64,000 bases of DNA from Mycobacterium sp. Z3061 (GTDB lineage Bacteria > Actinomycetota > Actinomycetes > Mycobacteriales > Mycobacteriaceae), in the NCBI RefSeq assembly GCF_031583025.1, contig NZ_CP134062.1, positions 6,421,234 through 6,485,233 on the forward strand. Direction: 5' to 3'. A model generated the notes under the pieces. It made no database searches. It was not told the origin of the DNA and saw only the letters and a program-made list of their open reading frames with translations. Position 1 is the first letter of the stretch; each line of letters begins with the position of its first letter. Made by a program: the position numbers and the translations under genes. Positions 24,575 through 34,400 of this stretch are shown in pieces.

Positions 24575-25441
24575 ATGTCGGAGGTGGTGACCGGGGACGC
24601 CGTGGTGCTCGACGTCCAGATAGCCCAGCTACCGGTGCGCGCAATCAGCGCGATCATCGACCTCACCGTCGTCTTCATCGCCTACATCGTGGGAGTGATG
24701 CTGTGGGCGGCCTCCCTCTCCCAGTTGGACGAGGCCCTGACCGTCGCCTTCTTGATCATTTTCACCGTGCTGGCCATGGTCGGTTACCCGGTGGCCATCG
24801 AGATGGCGACCCGGGGTCGCTCGGTCGGCAAGATCGTGATGGGTCTGCGGGTCGTCTCCGACGACGGTGGCCCGGAACGGTTCCGGCAGGCGCTGTTCCG
24901 CGCGCTGGCCGCCGTGGTGGAGATCTGGATGCTGCTCGGCAGCCCCGCGGTGATCTGCAGCGTGCTCTCGCCGAAGGCCAAGCGGGTCGGCGACATATTC
25001 GCCGGCACCGTGGTGGTCAGCGAACGCGGACCACGGATCAGTCCGCCGCCGGTGATGCCACCGGCACTGGCCGGGTGGGCGGCGTCATTGCAACTGTCCG
25101 GACTGACCACCGGCCAGGCCGAAGTGGCCCGGCAATTCCTGTCGCGGGCGCATCAACTCGACCCGGCGCTGCGCGATCAAATGGCTTATCGGATTGCCAG
25201 TGACGTGGTGTCGCATATCGCGCCGCCGCCTCCGCCGGGCGTACCGCCGCAGCTGGTCCTGGCCGCGGTGCTCGCCGAGCGGCACCGGCGGGAACTCGCT
25301 CGCCTGCGCCCAGCACCCGCGCCGGGCTGGCCTCAGCAGCAGGGTTGGCCGAACTACCAGCCGCCGGCACCGGGCTGGACTCCCACTCCCGAGTCGCCCC
25401 CGCAGAACCCCGAACCCGGCGGCTTCTCCTTACCCAGTTAG
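24575..25441 (+). CDS. RDD-family membrane protein (Rv3695 homologue)
   Basis: 288 residues. An RDD domain with three membrane helices ('VRAIIDLTVVFIAYIVGVML'-like start at 'ISAIIDLTVVFIAYIVGVML', 'VAFLIIFTVLAMVGYPVAIE', and 'RGRSVGKIVMGLRVVSDDGGP', the typical RDD signature) occupies residues 15-150. The C-terminus is soluble and ends in a Pro-rich tail. Function unknown; RDD genes regularly sit beside SpoIIM/MoxR genes. ATG start. The stop overlaps a convergent gene by 4 bp. Confidence 0.9.
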   Translation: MSEVVTGDAVVLDVQIAQLPVRAISAIIDLTVVFIAYIVGVMLWAASLSQLDEALTVAFLIIFTVLAMVGYPVAIEMATRGRSVGKIVMGLRVVSDDGGPERFRQALFRALAAVVEIWMLLGSPAVICSVLSPKAKRVGDIFAGTVVVSERGPRISPPPVMPPALAGWAASLQLSGLTTGQAEVARQFLSRAHQLDPALRDQMAYRIASDVVSHIAPPPPPGVPPQLVLAAVLAERHRRELARLRPAPAPGWPQQQGWPNYQPPAPGWTPTPESPPQNPEPGGFSLPS

Positions 25442-25818
25442 TACTGGGCGACGGAGGCCGCCAGTATGGCCACGTCGGTCACCAACAACGCCAGCCCGAC
25501 CAGGGGCACCGCGATACCCCCGTGCCGCTTTGCGGTGAAGACCGAGGCGACGATCACCAAGACGGCGACGAGTGGCGGACCGTAGAAGAAGACGTCGAAG
25601 CTGATTCCGCCGCCGAGGCTCGGGCAACGGTTCTGGGTGCAGGAGTCGGTACTCATCACGGCGCCGAGCGCGAAAAGCATCACGATCGCGGCACCTGGCA
25701 CGGTCAGCAGGGCCAACACCCAGTTGACCCGCGACCGGGCCTTCTCGCCGTCGTCGCCAGTGGGATCGGTGGCGCTGCCGGGGCCGGTCATGGTCCGGAA
25801 GCGGTTATTGCCATTCAC
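25438..25818 (-). CDS. small three-helix membrane protein
   Basis: 126 residues from a GTG (117 from an ATG at 25791). Three hydrophobic segments ('VNWVLALLTVPGAAIVMLFALG', 'FDVFFYGPPLVAVLVIVASVF', 'GIAVPLVGLALLVTDVAILAAS') and a loop with two Cys ('TDSCTQNRCPSL') that could form a disulfide outside. No family recognised. A perfect GTTT-N16-GGGTA promoter ends 11 bp before the GTG, so it is probably a SigF-regulon member. Confidence 0.72.
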   Translation of the reverse strand: MNGNNRFRTMTGPGSATDPTGDDGEKARSRVNWVLALLTVPGAAIVMLFALGAVMSTDSCTQNRCPSLGGGISFDVFFYGPPLVAVLVIVASVFTAKRHGGIAVPLVGLALLVTDVAILAASVAQY

Positions 25819-25829
25819 CCGTCAGGTGC

Positions 25830-25854
25830 TACCCGGCGTTCGGGGTGCGCAAAC
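25830..25854 (-). promoter_or_regulatory. SigF-type promoter of the small membrane protein gene
   Basis: On the minus strand: -35 GTTT (25854-25851), 16-bp spacer, -10 GGGTA (25834-25830). The start point would fall about 5 nt before the GTG at 25818 or about 32 nt before the ATG at 25791. Confidence 0.7.
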
Positions 25855-26008
25855 GGTCGAGATTCGGGGCGAGTGCCCGTGCAACCGTCACCGAGCCTGC
25901 AGATTTGGTGGCGCGTACTCGCACTTTCGCTGCGGATTTACCGGCTGGGTGCGCGCGGGACGGTGGATGCCCCGCAGGAGGCCCCGCTGCTTGCCAGCCG
26001 ATAGTTAA

Positions 26009-26035
26009 CGATATATCGTGATACATAGTGATACA
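26009..26035. promoter_or_regulatory. likely PadR operator
   Basis: An AT-rich island in a GC-rich context: the palindrome CGATATATCG (26009-26018) overlaps an inverted TATC-GT-GATA, followed by an 8-bp direct repeat GTGATACA at 26018-26025 and 26028-26035. It lies 46-72 bp before the PadR start, a natural place for autoregulation. Binding is inferred. Confidence 0.5.
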
Positions 26036-26080
26036 CCGGAGCGCCGTCGCGGCGCCTCCCCTGACTGAAGGACCACAGAC

Positions 26081-26752
26081 ATGAACACCCTTTTCACCCC
26101 ACCCACCGGGCCCTTCGGCCCACGCCCCGGTTTCGGCTTCGGCCCCGGCGCTCGGCGCCAGGCCCGCCGGGAATTCTTCGAGAACTTGCGCGAGCAGGCG
26201 GGCGAGCACGGCGGCCCCATGGGCTTCGGACCCGGTTTCGGCCCCGGATTCGGGCCCGGGTTCGGCCCCGGCTTCGGATTCGGCCCGGGTGGCCGCGGCG
26301 GACGCCGTGGCGGCCGGGGCCGGCGCGGTGACGTGCGCGCCGCCATCCTGGTGCTGCTCAACGAGCGGCCCATGCACGGCTACGAGATGATTCAGCAGAT
26401 CGCCGAACGCAGCAACGGAATCTGGAAGCCGAGCCCCGGTTCGGTGTACCCGACCCTGCAGCTGCTGGACGACGAGGGGCTGATCAACGCCAGCGAAACA
26501 GACGGCAGCAAGAAGCTGTTCGAGCTGACCGACGACGGTCGCACCGAGGCGGCGAAGGTCGAGACCCCGCCGTGGGACGAGATCGCCGAAGGCGTGGACC
26601 CGGGACACCTGAATCTCCGCAGCGCCGCCCGCCAGCTCTTCGGCGCCGTCGGGCAGTCGGCCCACGCGGCCAGTGCTGAGCAGCAGCAACGCATCGTCGA
26701 CGTGCTCAACAACGCGCGTCGGGAGATCTACGGCATCCTCGGCGAGGACTGA
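26081..26752 (+). CDS. PadR-family regulator with FG-rich N-terminal tail
   Basis: 223 residues. Residues 1-85 are low-complexity: Pro/Gly/Phe-rich 'GFGPGFGPGFGPGF' repeats followed by an Arg/Gly-rich 'GGRGGRRGGRGRRG' stretch. Residues about 86-165 form a PadR winged helix ('RAAILVLLNERPMHGYEMIQ', 'WKPSPGSVYPTLQLLDDEGLI', 'FELTDDGR'). A C-terminal helix probably dimerises. Targets unknown; autoregulation through the upstream palindrome is plausible. ATG start. It converges with glpK across a strong inverted repeat. Confidence 0.88.
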   Translation: MNTLFTPPTGPFGPRPGFGFGPGARRQARREFFENLREQAGEHGGPMGFGPGFGPGFGPGFGPGFGFGPGGRGGRRGGRGRRGDVRAAILVLLNERPMHGYEMIQQIAERSNGIWKPSPGSVYPTLQLLDDEGLINASETDGSKKLFELTDDGRTEAAKVETPPWDEIAEGVDPGHLNLRSAARQLFGAVGQSAHAASAEQQQRIVDVLNNARREIYGILGED

Positions 26753-26763
26753 GGCCCGTCGCG

Positions 26764-26806
26764 GCGGACCCTGGATCAGGACACGTCGACCCAGTCCAGG
26801 GTCCGC
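26764..26806. terminator. inverted repeat between padR and glpK, possible two-way terminator
   Basis: GCGGACCCTGGA (26764-26775) and TCCAGGGTCCGC (26795-26806) form a perfect 12-bp stem with a 19-nt loop. The loop and right arm cover the last codons of glpK, so it is centred just before its stop. It lies 12 bp after the PadR stop and could end both convergent transcripts. Confidence 0.5.
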
Positions 26807-28302
26807 TGCACCGCCTTGCGCCAGCCCGCATATCCGGCGGCGCGCTGGTCGTCGTCCCAATCGGGCGTCCAGCGCTTGTCCTCCTGCCAGTTGGCCCGCA
26901 GCTCGGACGGGCCGGCCCAGAATCCGACGGCCAGGCCCGCCGCGTAGGCGGCACCGAGCGCGGTCGTCTCGGCGACCACCGGCCGCACCACGTCCACACC
27001 CAGCACGTCGGCCTGAATCTGCATGCACAACTCGTTGCTGGTGATTCCGCCGTCGACCTTCAAGACCTCGAGGCTTACTCCGGAGTCGGCCTGCATGGCG
27101 TCCACCACGTCGCGGCTCTGGTAACAGATCGCCTCCAGCGTGGCCCGCGCGAGGTGCGCGTTGGTGTTGAACCGGGACAGCCCGACGATCGCCCCGCGGG
27201 CGTCGGATCGCCAATAGGGCGCGAACAGCCCGGAGAACGCCGGTACGAAGTACACCCCGCCGTTGTCGGCGACCTGTCGTGCCAGCGACTCGCTCTGCGA
27301 GGCGCCGCTGATGATGCCCAACTGGTCGCGTAACCACTGCACCGCGGAGCCCGTCACCGCGATCGAGCCCTCCAGGGCGTACACGGGCTTGGCGTCCCCG
27401 AACTGGTAACACACCGTGGTGAGCAGCCCGTTCTGGGACCGCACGATCGTCTCGCCGGTGTTCAGCAGCAGGAAGTTACCGGTGCCGTAGGTGTTCTTCG
27501 CCTCGCCGGCGTCCAGGCAGACCTGGCCGACCATGGCCGCATGCTGGTCACCCAGGACACCGGTGATCGGGACCTCACCGCCGAAGGGGCCGGTATCAGA
27601 CGTCACGCCGTAGGGCTGCAGAGGCGACGACGGCTCGATCTTGGGCAGCATCTCCCGCGGGATGGAGAAGAACGACAGCAATTCGTCGTCCCAGTCCAGC
27701 GTCTCCAGGTTCATCAGCATGGTCCGGCTGGCATTGGTCACATCGGTGACGTGCACGCCACCACGCGGGCCGCCGGTCAGATTCCACAACACCCAGGTGT
27801 CTGGGGTGCCGAACAGCGCGTCACCCTTTTCCGCGGCCGCGCGCACCCCGTCGACGTTCTCCAGGATCCACTGCAGCTTGCCGCCGGAGAAGTAAGTGGC
27901 CGGCGGCAGACCTGCCTTGCGCCGGATCACGTCGCCGCGACCGTCCCGGTCCAGCGCGGACGCGATCCGATCGGTCCGGGTGTCCTGCCAGACGATCGCG
28001 TTGTAATAGGGTCTTCCGGTACGCCTATTCCATACCAGCGTCGTCTCCCGCTGGTTGGTGATCCCGAGTGCCGCAATATCTTTCGAAGATATGTTGCTGG
28101 CGTTCAGCACGGACATCAGCACCGACGCGGTGCGCTCCCAGATCTCCACCGGGTTGTGTTCGACCCAGCCGGCCCGCGGCAGGATCTGATCGTGCTCGAG
28201 TTGATGACGGGCCACCTCGGCGCCGTCGTGATCGAAGATCATGCAGCGAGTACTGGTGGTGCCCTGGTCGATGGCTGCGATGAATTCCGGCGACTCAGCC
28301 AA
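26776..28302 (-). CDS. glpK: glycerol kinase
   Basis: 508 residues, the usual GlpK length. It phosphorylates glycerol to glycerol-3-phosphate. Seen: N-terminal phosphate loop '[20 protein letters not shown]', '[32 protein letters not shown]', '[14 protein letters not shown]', '[13 protein letters not shown]' and '[19 protein letters not shown]'. The start is a TTG with AGGAG 8 nt upstream; the frame remains open further upstream but that part overlaps the divergent gene and is not conserved. Orthologue of Rv3696c. The vapBC48 genes that follow in H37Rv are absent. Confidence 0.95.
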   Translation of the reverse strand: MAESPEFIAAIDQGTTSTRCMIFDHDGAEVARHQLEHDQILPRAGWVEHNPVEIWERTASVLMSVLNASNISSKDIAALGITNQRETTLVWNRRTGRPYYNAIVWQDTRTDRIASALDRDGRGDVIRRKAGLPPATYFSGGKLQWILENVDGVRAAAEKGDALFGTPDTWVLWNLTGGPRGGVHVTDVTNASRTMLMNLETLDWDDELLSFFSIPREMLPKIEPSSPLQPYGVTSDTGPFGGEVPITGVLGDQHAAMVGQVCLDAGEAKNTYGTGNFLLLNTGETIVRSQNGLLTTVCYQFGDAKPVYALEGSIAVTGSAVQWLRDQLGIISGASQSESLARQVADNGGVYFVPAFSGLFAPYWRSDARGAIVGLSRFNTNAHLARATLEAICYQSRDVVDAMQADSGVSLEVLKVDGGITSNELCMQIQADVLGVDVVRPVVAETTALGAAYAAGLAVGFWAGPSELRANWQEDKRWTPDWDDDQRAAGYAGWRKAVQRTLDWVDVS

Positions 28303-28341
28303 CTCGGCCTCTCCTAGGGTGGCGTTGGACACTGCAGGTAC

Positions 28342-29886
28342 ATGATGGCGCAGTGTCGGGCCGGGTTGCGCGCGGCCCGGGAAACCTGTTCCATCGGTCA
28401 GGTGGGCGAAGAGGTCAAGCGCACCACGTATGACCGCGCACATCGGCGGGAGTACCGGCGCAAAGTGCGGGTGTGTCTCGACGTCTTCGAGACAATGCTC
28501 TCGCGTACCAGCTTCGATTCGGAGCACCCGCTCACCGGCATGGAAATCGAATGCAACCTGGTCGACGCCGAATACCAGCCGGCGATGTCGAACCGGTACG
28601 TGCTGGACGCCATCGGCGATCCCGCATATCAGACCGAATTGGGCGCCTACAACATCGAATTCAATGTGCCGCCGCGCCCGCTACCCGGACACACCACGCT
28701 GGACCTGGAGAAGGACGTACGAGCCAGCCTCAACGACGCCGAACTCAAGGCCAACGCCAGTGGTTCGCACATCGTCATGATCGGCATCCTGCCCACCCTG
28801 ATGCCCAAGCATCTGTCGGAGGGCTGGATGAGCGAGTCGAACCGGTACGCAGCCCTCAACGAGTCGATCTTGGAGGGCCGCGGGGAGGACATCCCCATCA
28901 ACATCGCCGGCCCCGAACCCCTGAGCTGGCAGGCCGCTTCCATCGCGCCCGAATCCGCTTGCACCAGCATGCAATTGCACCTGCAAGTGGCTCCAGAAGA
29001 CTTCGCCGCCAACTGGAACGCGGCGCAGGCGCTGGCTGGCCCGCAACTCGCGCTGGCCGCGAACTCACCCTTTTTCTTCGGCCATCACCTGTGGGCGGAG
29101 ACCCGCATCGAACTGTTCGCCCAGTCCACCGACACCCGCCCCGAAGAACTGAAAACTCAGGGCGTCCGGCCGCGAGTCTGGTTCGGCGAGCGCTGGATCG
29201 CCTCGGCCGTCGACCTGTTCAAGGAGAACATCAAGTACTTCCCGTCACTGCTGCCGGAACTGTCCGATGAGGATCCTGTCGCGGAACTGACGGCGGGACG
29301 CACACCGCGCCTGGCCGAACTGCGTCTGCACAACGGCACCGTGTACCGGTGGAACCGGCCGGTGTACGACGTCTCCGACGGCCGCCCGCAGTTGCGCCTG
29401 GAGAACCGGGTACTGCCGGCCGGACCGAGTGTCGTTGACATGCTTGCGAATTCAGCGTTCTACTACGGAATGCTGCGGACCATGTCCGAAGCCGAACAGC
29501 CGGTGTGGTCGCAGATGGGTTTTCCGGTGGCGCACCGTAATTTCCTGGACGCCGCTCAACAAGGCATAGACGCGCAGCAGCACTGGCCGGGTGTCGGCGA
29601 GGTGAGCACCCAGAAACTGGTGCTGGACACGCTGTTGCCGATGGCCCACGAGGGCTTACGGCGCTGGGGCGTAGATGTCGAAGTCCGCGACCGCTTCCTG
29701 GGCGTCATCGAGGGCCGGGCCAGAACCGGGCGCAACGGAGCCAGTTGGCAGGTAGCCACCGTCCGCACACTGCAGGACGCGGGCATGACCCGGCCCCGGG
29801 CCCTGGCCGAGATGCTGCGCCGCTACTGCGAGCACATGCACGCCAATGAACCGGTGCACACGTGGCCCGTTCGCAGGCCCGACTAG
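28342..29886 (+). CDS. glutamate-cysteine ligase-like (GCS2) protein, Rv3698 homologue
   Basis: About 514 residues. GCS2-type ATP-grasp-like ligase fold: '[21 protein letters not shown]', '[18 protein letters not shown]', '[17 protein letters not shown]', '[20 protein letters not shown]', '[16 protein letters not shown]'. The pattern matches glutamate-cysteine ligase relatives, but mycobacteria make ergothioneine and mycothiol, so the actual substrate is unknown. Start uncertain: a downstream GTG at '[22 protein letters not shown]' would shorten it by 20 residues. Divergent from glpK by 39 bp. Confidence 0.87.
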   Translation: MMAQCRAGLRAARETCSIGQVGEEVKRTTYDRAHRREYRRKVRVCLDVFETMLSRTSFDSEHPLTGMEIECNLVDAEYQPAMSNRYVLDAIGDPAYQTELGAYNIEFNVPPRPLPGHTTLDLEKDVRASLNDAELKANASGSHIVMIGILPTLMPKHLSEGWMSESNRYAALNESILEGRGEDIPINIAGPEPLSWQAASIAPESACTSMQLHLQVAPEDFAANWNAAQALAGPQLALAANSPFFFGHHLWAETRIELFAQSTDTRPEELKTQGVRPRVWFGERWIASAVDLFKENIKYFPSLLPELSDEDPVAELTAGRTPRLAELRLHNGTVYRWNRPVYDVSDGRPQLRLENRVLPAGPSVVDMLANSAFYYGMLRTMSEAEQPVWSQMGFPVAHRNFLDAAQQGIDAQQHWPGVGEVSTQKLVLDTLLPMAHEGLRRWGVDVEVRDRFLGVIEGRARTGRNGASWQVATVRTLQDAGMTRPRALAEMLRRYCEHMHANEPVHTWPVRRPD

Positions 29887-30302
29887 CCCATCTCGGCCAA
29901 TTGCGTCAACCGCACGCTGTTGCCGGACGGGTCGCGGAACCCGCAGTCGATGCCATACGGCATCTCATGCGGGTCTTCAGTGAATTCCACTCCGCGGGAC
30001 TTCATTTCGCGGTAGGTGGCCGCGCAGTCCTCGGTGGTGAGAAACACCGTGCCGGCGAAACCCTTCGCCATCACCTCGGCGACCTGCTGATGGGTCGCCT
30101 CGTCCATCACCGGCTCACCCGGAATCGCCATCAACACGATGGACACGTCGTCCTGGCCGGGAGGACCCACGGTGAGCCACCGGAAATCCAGGCCGGGCAG
30201 CGAAACATCTTGCCGCACTTCCATACCCACCTTTTCGGTCCAGTACTTCAGGGCGGCTTCCTGGTCGTGCACCCAGAGGTGGGCGCTGGCAATCTTGAGC
30301 AT
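29883..30302 (-). CDS. VOC (glyoxalase/bleomycin resistance) family protein
   Basis: 139 residues in two beta-alpha-beta-beta-beta modules: 'MLKIASAHLWVHDQEAALKYWTEKVG' and 'GTVFLTTEDCAATYREMKSRGVEFTEDPHEMPYG', ending '[19 protein letters not shown]'. Metal-site residues would be His8 region and the C-terminal 'DPSGN' module. Substrate unknown. ATG at the stated end; the frame extends upstream through the AraC gene but only in a shadow frame. It lies just downstream of the AraC regulator and overlaps the convergent GCS2 gene stop by 4 bp. Confidence 0.85.
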   Translation of the reverse strand: MLKIASAHLWVHDQEAALKYWTEKVGMEVRQDVSLPGLDFRWLTVGPPGQDDVSIVLMAIPGEPVMDEATHQQVAEVMAKGFAGTVFLTTEDCAATYREMKSRGVEFTEDPHEMPYGIDCGFRDPSGNSVRLTQLAEMG

Positions 30303-30312
30303 GGCCACCACG

Positions 30313-30765
30313 CTACGACCCGGCCGGTCCGTGCGTCTTCTCCCCGTGTGCTGTCTTGACCCGACTGTCGGCGGGCGGGCGGGTGTCGCGCGCGAGGATG
30401 CAACTCGGCACCCGCGCGTGCACCGACGCAGGCCGGAGGCTCGCCCGGTAGGCGGCCGGCGGCAGGCCGTAGACGCGGGCGAAACTCGTTGTGAACGAAC
30501 CGACGCTGCGCAGACCCACCATGACGGCGATGTCGGCGACGGACCGATCGGTGTGGCGCAGCAGCGCCGCCGCCCGCTCCAGCCGGCGTGTCTGCAGGTA
30601 CGAGCGCGGCGACTCACCGAAGGTGCGGGTGAACATCCGGCTGAAGTGCGAACGGGACAGGCCCGCGGCCGCGGCCAGGTCGTCCACCGTGATCGGCTCG
30701 GCGTAGCGGGCGTCGGCGAAATCCTTCGCGCGTAGCAGATAGCGGGCCGGCGGCAGCTGCGGCAT
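30313..30765 (-). CDS. short AraC-family regulator (DNA-binding domain only)
   Basis: 150 residues consisting of the AraC DNA-binding domain without a sensor domain: HTH1 'ITVDDLAAAAGLSRSHFSRMF', HTH2 'RSVADIAVMVGLRSVGSFTTSFARVYGLPPAAYR'. The basic tail (about 40 residues) is unconserved. The ATG 'MPQLPPARYLLRAKDFADARY' has a close GGAG. It probably regulates the downstream VOC gene, 10 bp away on the same strand; this AraC+VOC pairing is common in actinobacteria. Confidence 0.87.
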   Translation of the reverse strand: MPQLPPARYLLRAKDFADARYAEPITVDDLAAAAGLSRSHFSRMFTRTFGESPRSYLQTRRLERAAALLRHTDRSVADIAVMVGLRSVGSFTTSFARVYGLPPAAYRASLRPASVHARVPSCILARDTRPPADSRVKTAHGEKTHGPAGS

Positions 30766-30800
30766 AACTCCCAGTATGCGACGGGCGTAGGTTGGGAACC

Positions 30801-31484
30801 ATGACGGAGCAGGTGATGGACTGGGACGACGCGTACCAGGAGAAGGTCTTCCAGGCGCCGCCGCCGTGGAACATCGGAGAACCGCAGCCTGACTTGGCCG
30901 CGCTGATCGCCGCCGGAAAGGTCCGCGGTGACGTGCTGGACGCCGGATGCGGCGTCGCGGAATTGTCACTCACGCTGGCGGCCGGTGGTTATACCGTTGT
31001 CGGTATTGACAATTCGCCTACAGCGATTGCCGAGGCGACGAAAGCCGCGCGCGAGCGCGGGCTCACCACGGCCACTTTTGTCGTGGACGACATCACGAAG
31101 TTCTCCGGTCACGACGGCCGATTCGGAACGGTGATCGACAGCACGCTGTTCCACTCACTGCCGGTCGAGGACCGCGACGCCTACCTGCAGGCGATTCACC
31201 GGGCTGCCGCACCCGGCGCCGGCTACTTCGCCCTGGTGTTCGCCAAGGGCGCTTTCCCGGCCGAGGCCCCGTACCGGCCCAACGAGGTCGACGAGCAGGA
31301 ACTACGTTCCGCCGTAAGCAAATACTGGGAGGTCGACGAGATTCGGCCCGCGGCGATCCATGGGAACATACCGCAGCTGCCGGATATCCCTGAGCTTCCC
31401 GAAGGGTCCCCGCACCGTGTCGACGACAAGGGCCGCGTGATGATGCCCGCCTATCTGCTGAGCGCGCACAAGGCGGATCAGTAG
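30801..31484 (+). CDS. class I SAM-dependent methyltransferase (Rv3699 homologue)
   Basis: 227 residues: motif I '[30 protein letters not shown]', '[30 protein letters not shown]'. The N-terminus '[25 protein letters not shown]' is typical of the thiopurine/tellurite-type methyltransferase group in mycobacteria. Substrate unknown. ATG start, divergent from the AraC gene. Its end overlaps the convergent PPE gene by 7 bp. Confidence 0.9.
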   Translation: MTEQVMDWDDAYQEKVFQAPPPWNIGEPQPDLAALIAAGKVRGDVLDAGCGVAELSLTLAAGGYTVVGIDNSPTAIAEATKAARERGLTTATFVVDDITKFSGHDGRFGTVIDSTLFHSLPVEDRDAYLQAIHRAAAPGAGYFALVFAKGAFPAEAPYRPNEVDEQELRSAVSKYWEVDEIRPAAIHGNIPQLPDIPELPEGSPHRVDDKGRVMMPAYLLSAHKADQ

Positions 31485-34400
31485 TTCTGCAGGAAGATCC
31501 CGGCCAGGTTCGAACCGATGCTCTGCAGGCCGGATACGAAGCTGCTCACGTTGGCCGGCAGGGTCCCGATGTTTCCGAGACCCGACACACCGCTGCCCAG
31601 GACCGAAAGACCTGAGGACCCTTCGCCGAACACGTTGTAGCCCGAAGCGCCGATGAGTCCCAACGGGTTTCCGCTGAAGAACCCGGACACCCCGCTGCCG
31701 TTGTTGAAGAATCCCGAGCTGTTGCCGCCACCGGTGTTGAAGAAGCCCGACGTCGTGAAGATGTTGTCGGTGGTGTTGCCGTAGCCCGGCGTCGGCGGAA
31801 TCTGGAACTCGAACAGCTTCTGGCTGGGCAGGTGGATGCTCGGAATGTAAATGTCCGGCAGGTTGAAGGCGCCGACTCCGATTGGCGGAATGACCAGCGG
31901 CGGCGTGACGAAGCCCGGGAAGTCGATCTGCGGCAGGATGAACTCGCCGATGGCGATATTGGGAATCCCGATCGACGGCAGGTCGAACGCGGAGGCGATG
32001 ACCTGGGGCAGGTTGAACGCACCCAGCGCGATCGGCGGAATGCCGATCTCGGGCAGCGAGAACGCCTCCGAAGCGAGTTGCGGGAGCAGGAAGTCGCCGA
32101 TGGAGATCGGCGGGATCGTCAACGCCGGAGTGGAGAACTCGGGCCAGCTGATCGGCGGCAGCACGATCTCGCCGAGCTCGATCGGCGGAATGGTCAGCGG
32201 CGGGGTGGTGAATTGCGGCCAGCCGACCTGCGGCAGATCGAAGGAGCCGAGATTTATCGGCGGAATGGTCAACGCCGGCGTCGAGAACTGCGGCCAACCC
32301 ACCTGCGGCAGATCGAACGACCCGAGCTGAATCGGCGGAATGGTCAACGCCGGCGTCGAGAACTGCGGCCAACCCACCTGCGGCAGATCGAACGACCCGA
32401 GCTGAATCGGCGGAATGGTCAACGCCGGCGTCGAGAACTGCGGCCAACCCACCTGCGGCAGATCGAACGACCCGAGCTGAATCGGCGGGATGGTCAACGC
32501 CGGCGTCGAGAACTGCGGCCAACCGATCTGCGGCAGCGTGAAGCCGCTGAACTGCACTGGGTTGAAAGTGATGGACGGGATGTTGAAACCGGAGAGCCCG
32601 ATCGACGGAATGATGTAGTTGCCACCGGCATTGCTGATGTTGAGAGTCGGCAGCGTCATCGCACCGATCTGGATGCTGGGGAAGCTGAATTGCTCGATGT
32701 AGCCCTGCGTAGTGAAGCCCAGCGAAATCGCGTTGATATTGAAGGTACCGAGGTCAATTCGGTAGGTGGGGGCCGCAATGAAGCTCGTGTCCAGGGTAAT
32801 GAGCGTCTGGTTTCCGCCCGGGACGGAGATGTTCGGGAACTGTATACGCGGGATATTGATCTGCGGAACGGTGACTGAAGGCAGGTTCCAGCCCGTGACA
32901 GTTACGGTCGGCGTCTGGAAGGGCGGAATGATTACCTGCGGTAGATTTATCGGCGGTACCGCTATAGGCGGCGTAGTAACGGACGGCAGGTTAAACCCTC
33001 CCACCGTAAGCGCCGGCGACTGGTAAGCCGGAACCGTTATCGCGGGTATACCGATCTGGGGCAGACCAAAGCTACCGATATTGATATTGGCGGGCGTCGT
33101 GTAGGCCGGAACAGTGATCGCCGGAATACCAATCTGCGGCAGGGCGAAATTGCCGATATTGATGTTCGCCGGCGTCGTATACGCCGGAATAGTGATCGAC
33201 GGAATACCAATCTGCGGCAAACCGAAGCTACCGATATTGATATTCGCCGGCGTCGTGTACGCCGGAATAGTGATCGCCGGAATACCAATCTGCGGCAGCG
33301 CGAAACTGCCGATATTGATATTCGCCGGCGTCGTATACGCCGGAATAGTGATCGCCGGAATACCAATCTGCGGCAGGGCGAAACTGCCGATCGTGATGGT
33401 CGACGGCGTCGTGTACGCCGGAATGGTGATCGCCGGGATACCGATCGCCGGCGTCTCGAACGCACTCAGCGCGGCAATCGGTGACAAGAAGGCGCCGATG
33501 TTGATCGGCGGCACGGTGATATCCGGCAGGCTGAACGCGGAGACCAGGACACTCTCGGGCGAGGTGAAGGGCCCGATGTTGATCGGCGGAATGTTGATCG
33601 TCGGCAGGTCGAACGGCAAGATGCGGATGTTCGCCGGCGTCGTGAACGGCGGGATGGTGATCGGCGGGATGCTGATCTGCGGGGTGTTGAAGGCGCCGAC
33701 CAAAATCTGCGAGATGTCGACCGGGGGAAGCTGGATGTCCGGGGTGGTGATGGCGACGACGACGCCGCCCTGTTGGTCACCGGTCCAGCCGATGCCGTTG
33801 TTCATGTTTCCGGTGTTGAGGGCACCGGTATTGAAGTTGCCCCAGTTGGAATAACCGGTATTGGTGTTGCCGATGTTGAAGCCGCCGGTGTTGTAGGAAC
33901 CGGGGTTGACGTCGCCCGTGTTGAAGCTGCCGACGTTGTAGGTACCCGTATTGGCGAAGCCTGCGTTGAAGGCTCCCGTATTGAAGGTGCCCGGGTTGAA
34001 TAAGCCGGTGTTGACGGTACCGGAGTTGCCGATGCCGGTGTTGAAGCTGCCCGAGTTGAAGAGTCCGTAGTTTCCGTGGCCCGAGTTGAAGAAGCCGATG
34101 TTTCCGGTGCCGGAGTTGAACAACCCGACGTTACCGCTGCCGGAATTCAGGTTGATGCCGAATTGGTTGTCACCGGTCAGCCCGATACCGATGTTGTTAT
34201 TACCGGTATTGCCGAAACCGATGTTGAAGTTACCGCTGTTGGCAAGACCCTTATTGCCGATGCCGAAGTTTCCGAGACCGATGTTGGACGTGCCCAGGTT
34301 GCCGAAGCCGATGCTGAAATTGCCGATGTTCGCATCGCCCAGGTTGGAAATGCCGAAGTTGCCACTGCCGATGTTGCCACTGCCGACGTTGCCGAAGCCG

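Noticed and set aside
31832-32878. A 348-codon plus-strand frame antisense to the PPE repeats.
   Set aside because: Its repetitive Arg/Asp-rich product simply mirrors the PPE repeats in another frame.
32205-33450. Regular 75- and 78-bp repeats that could suggest a CRISPR array.
   Set aside because: There are no unique spacers; the repeats are contiguous, in frame and encode a protein repeat.
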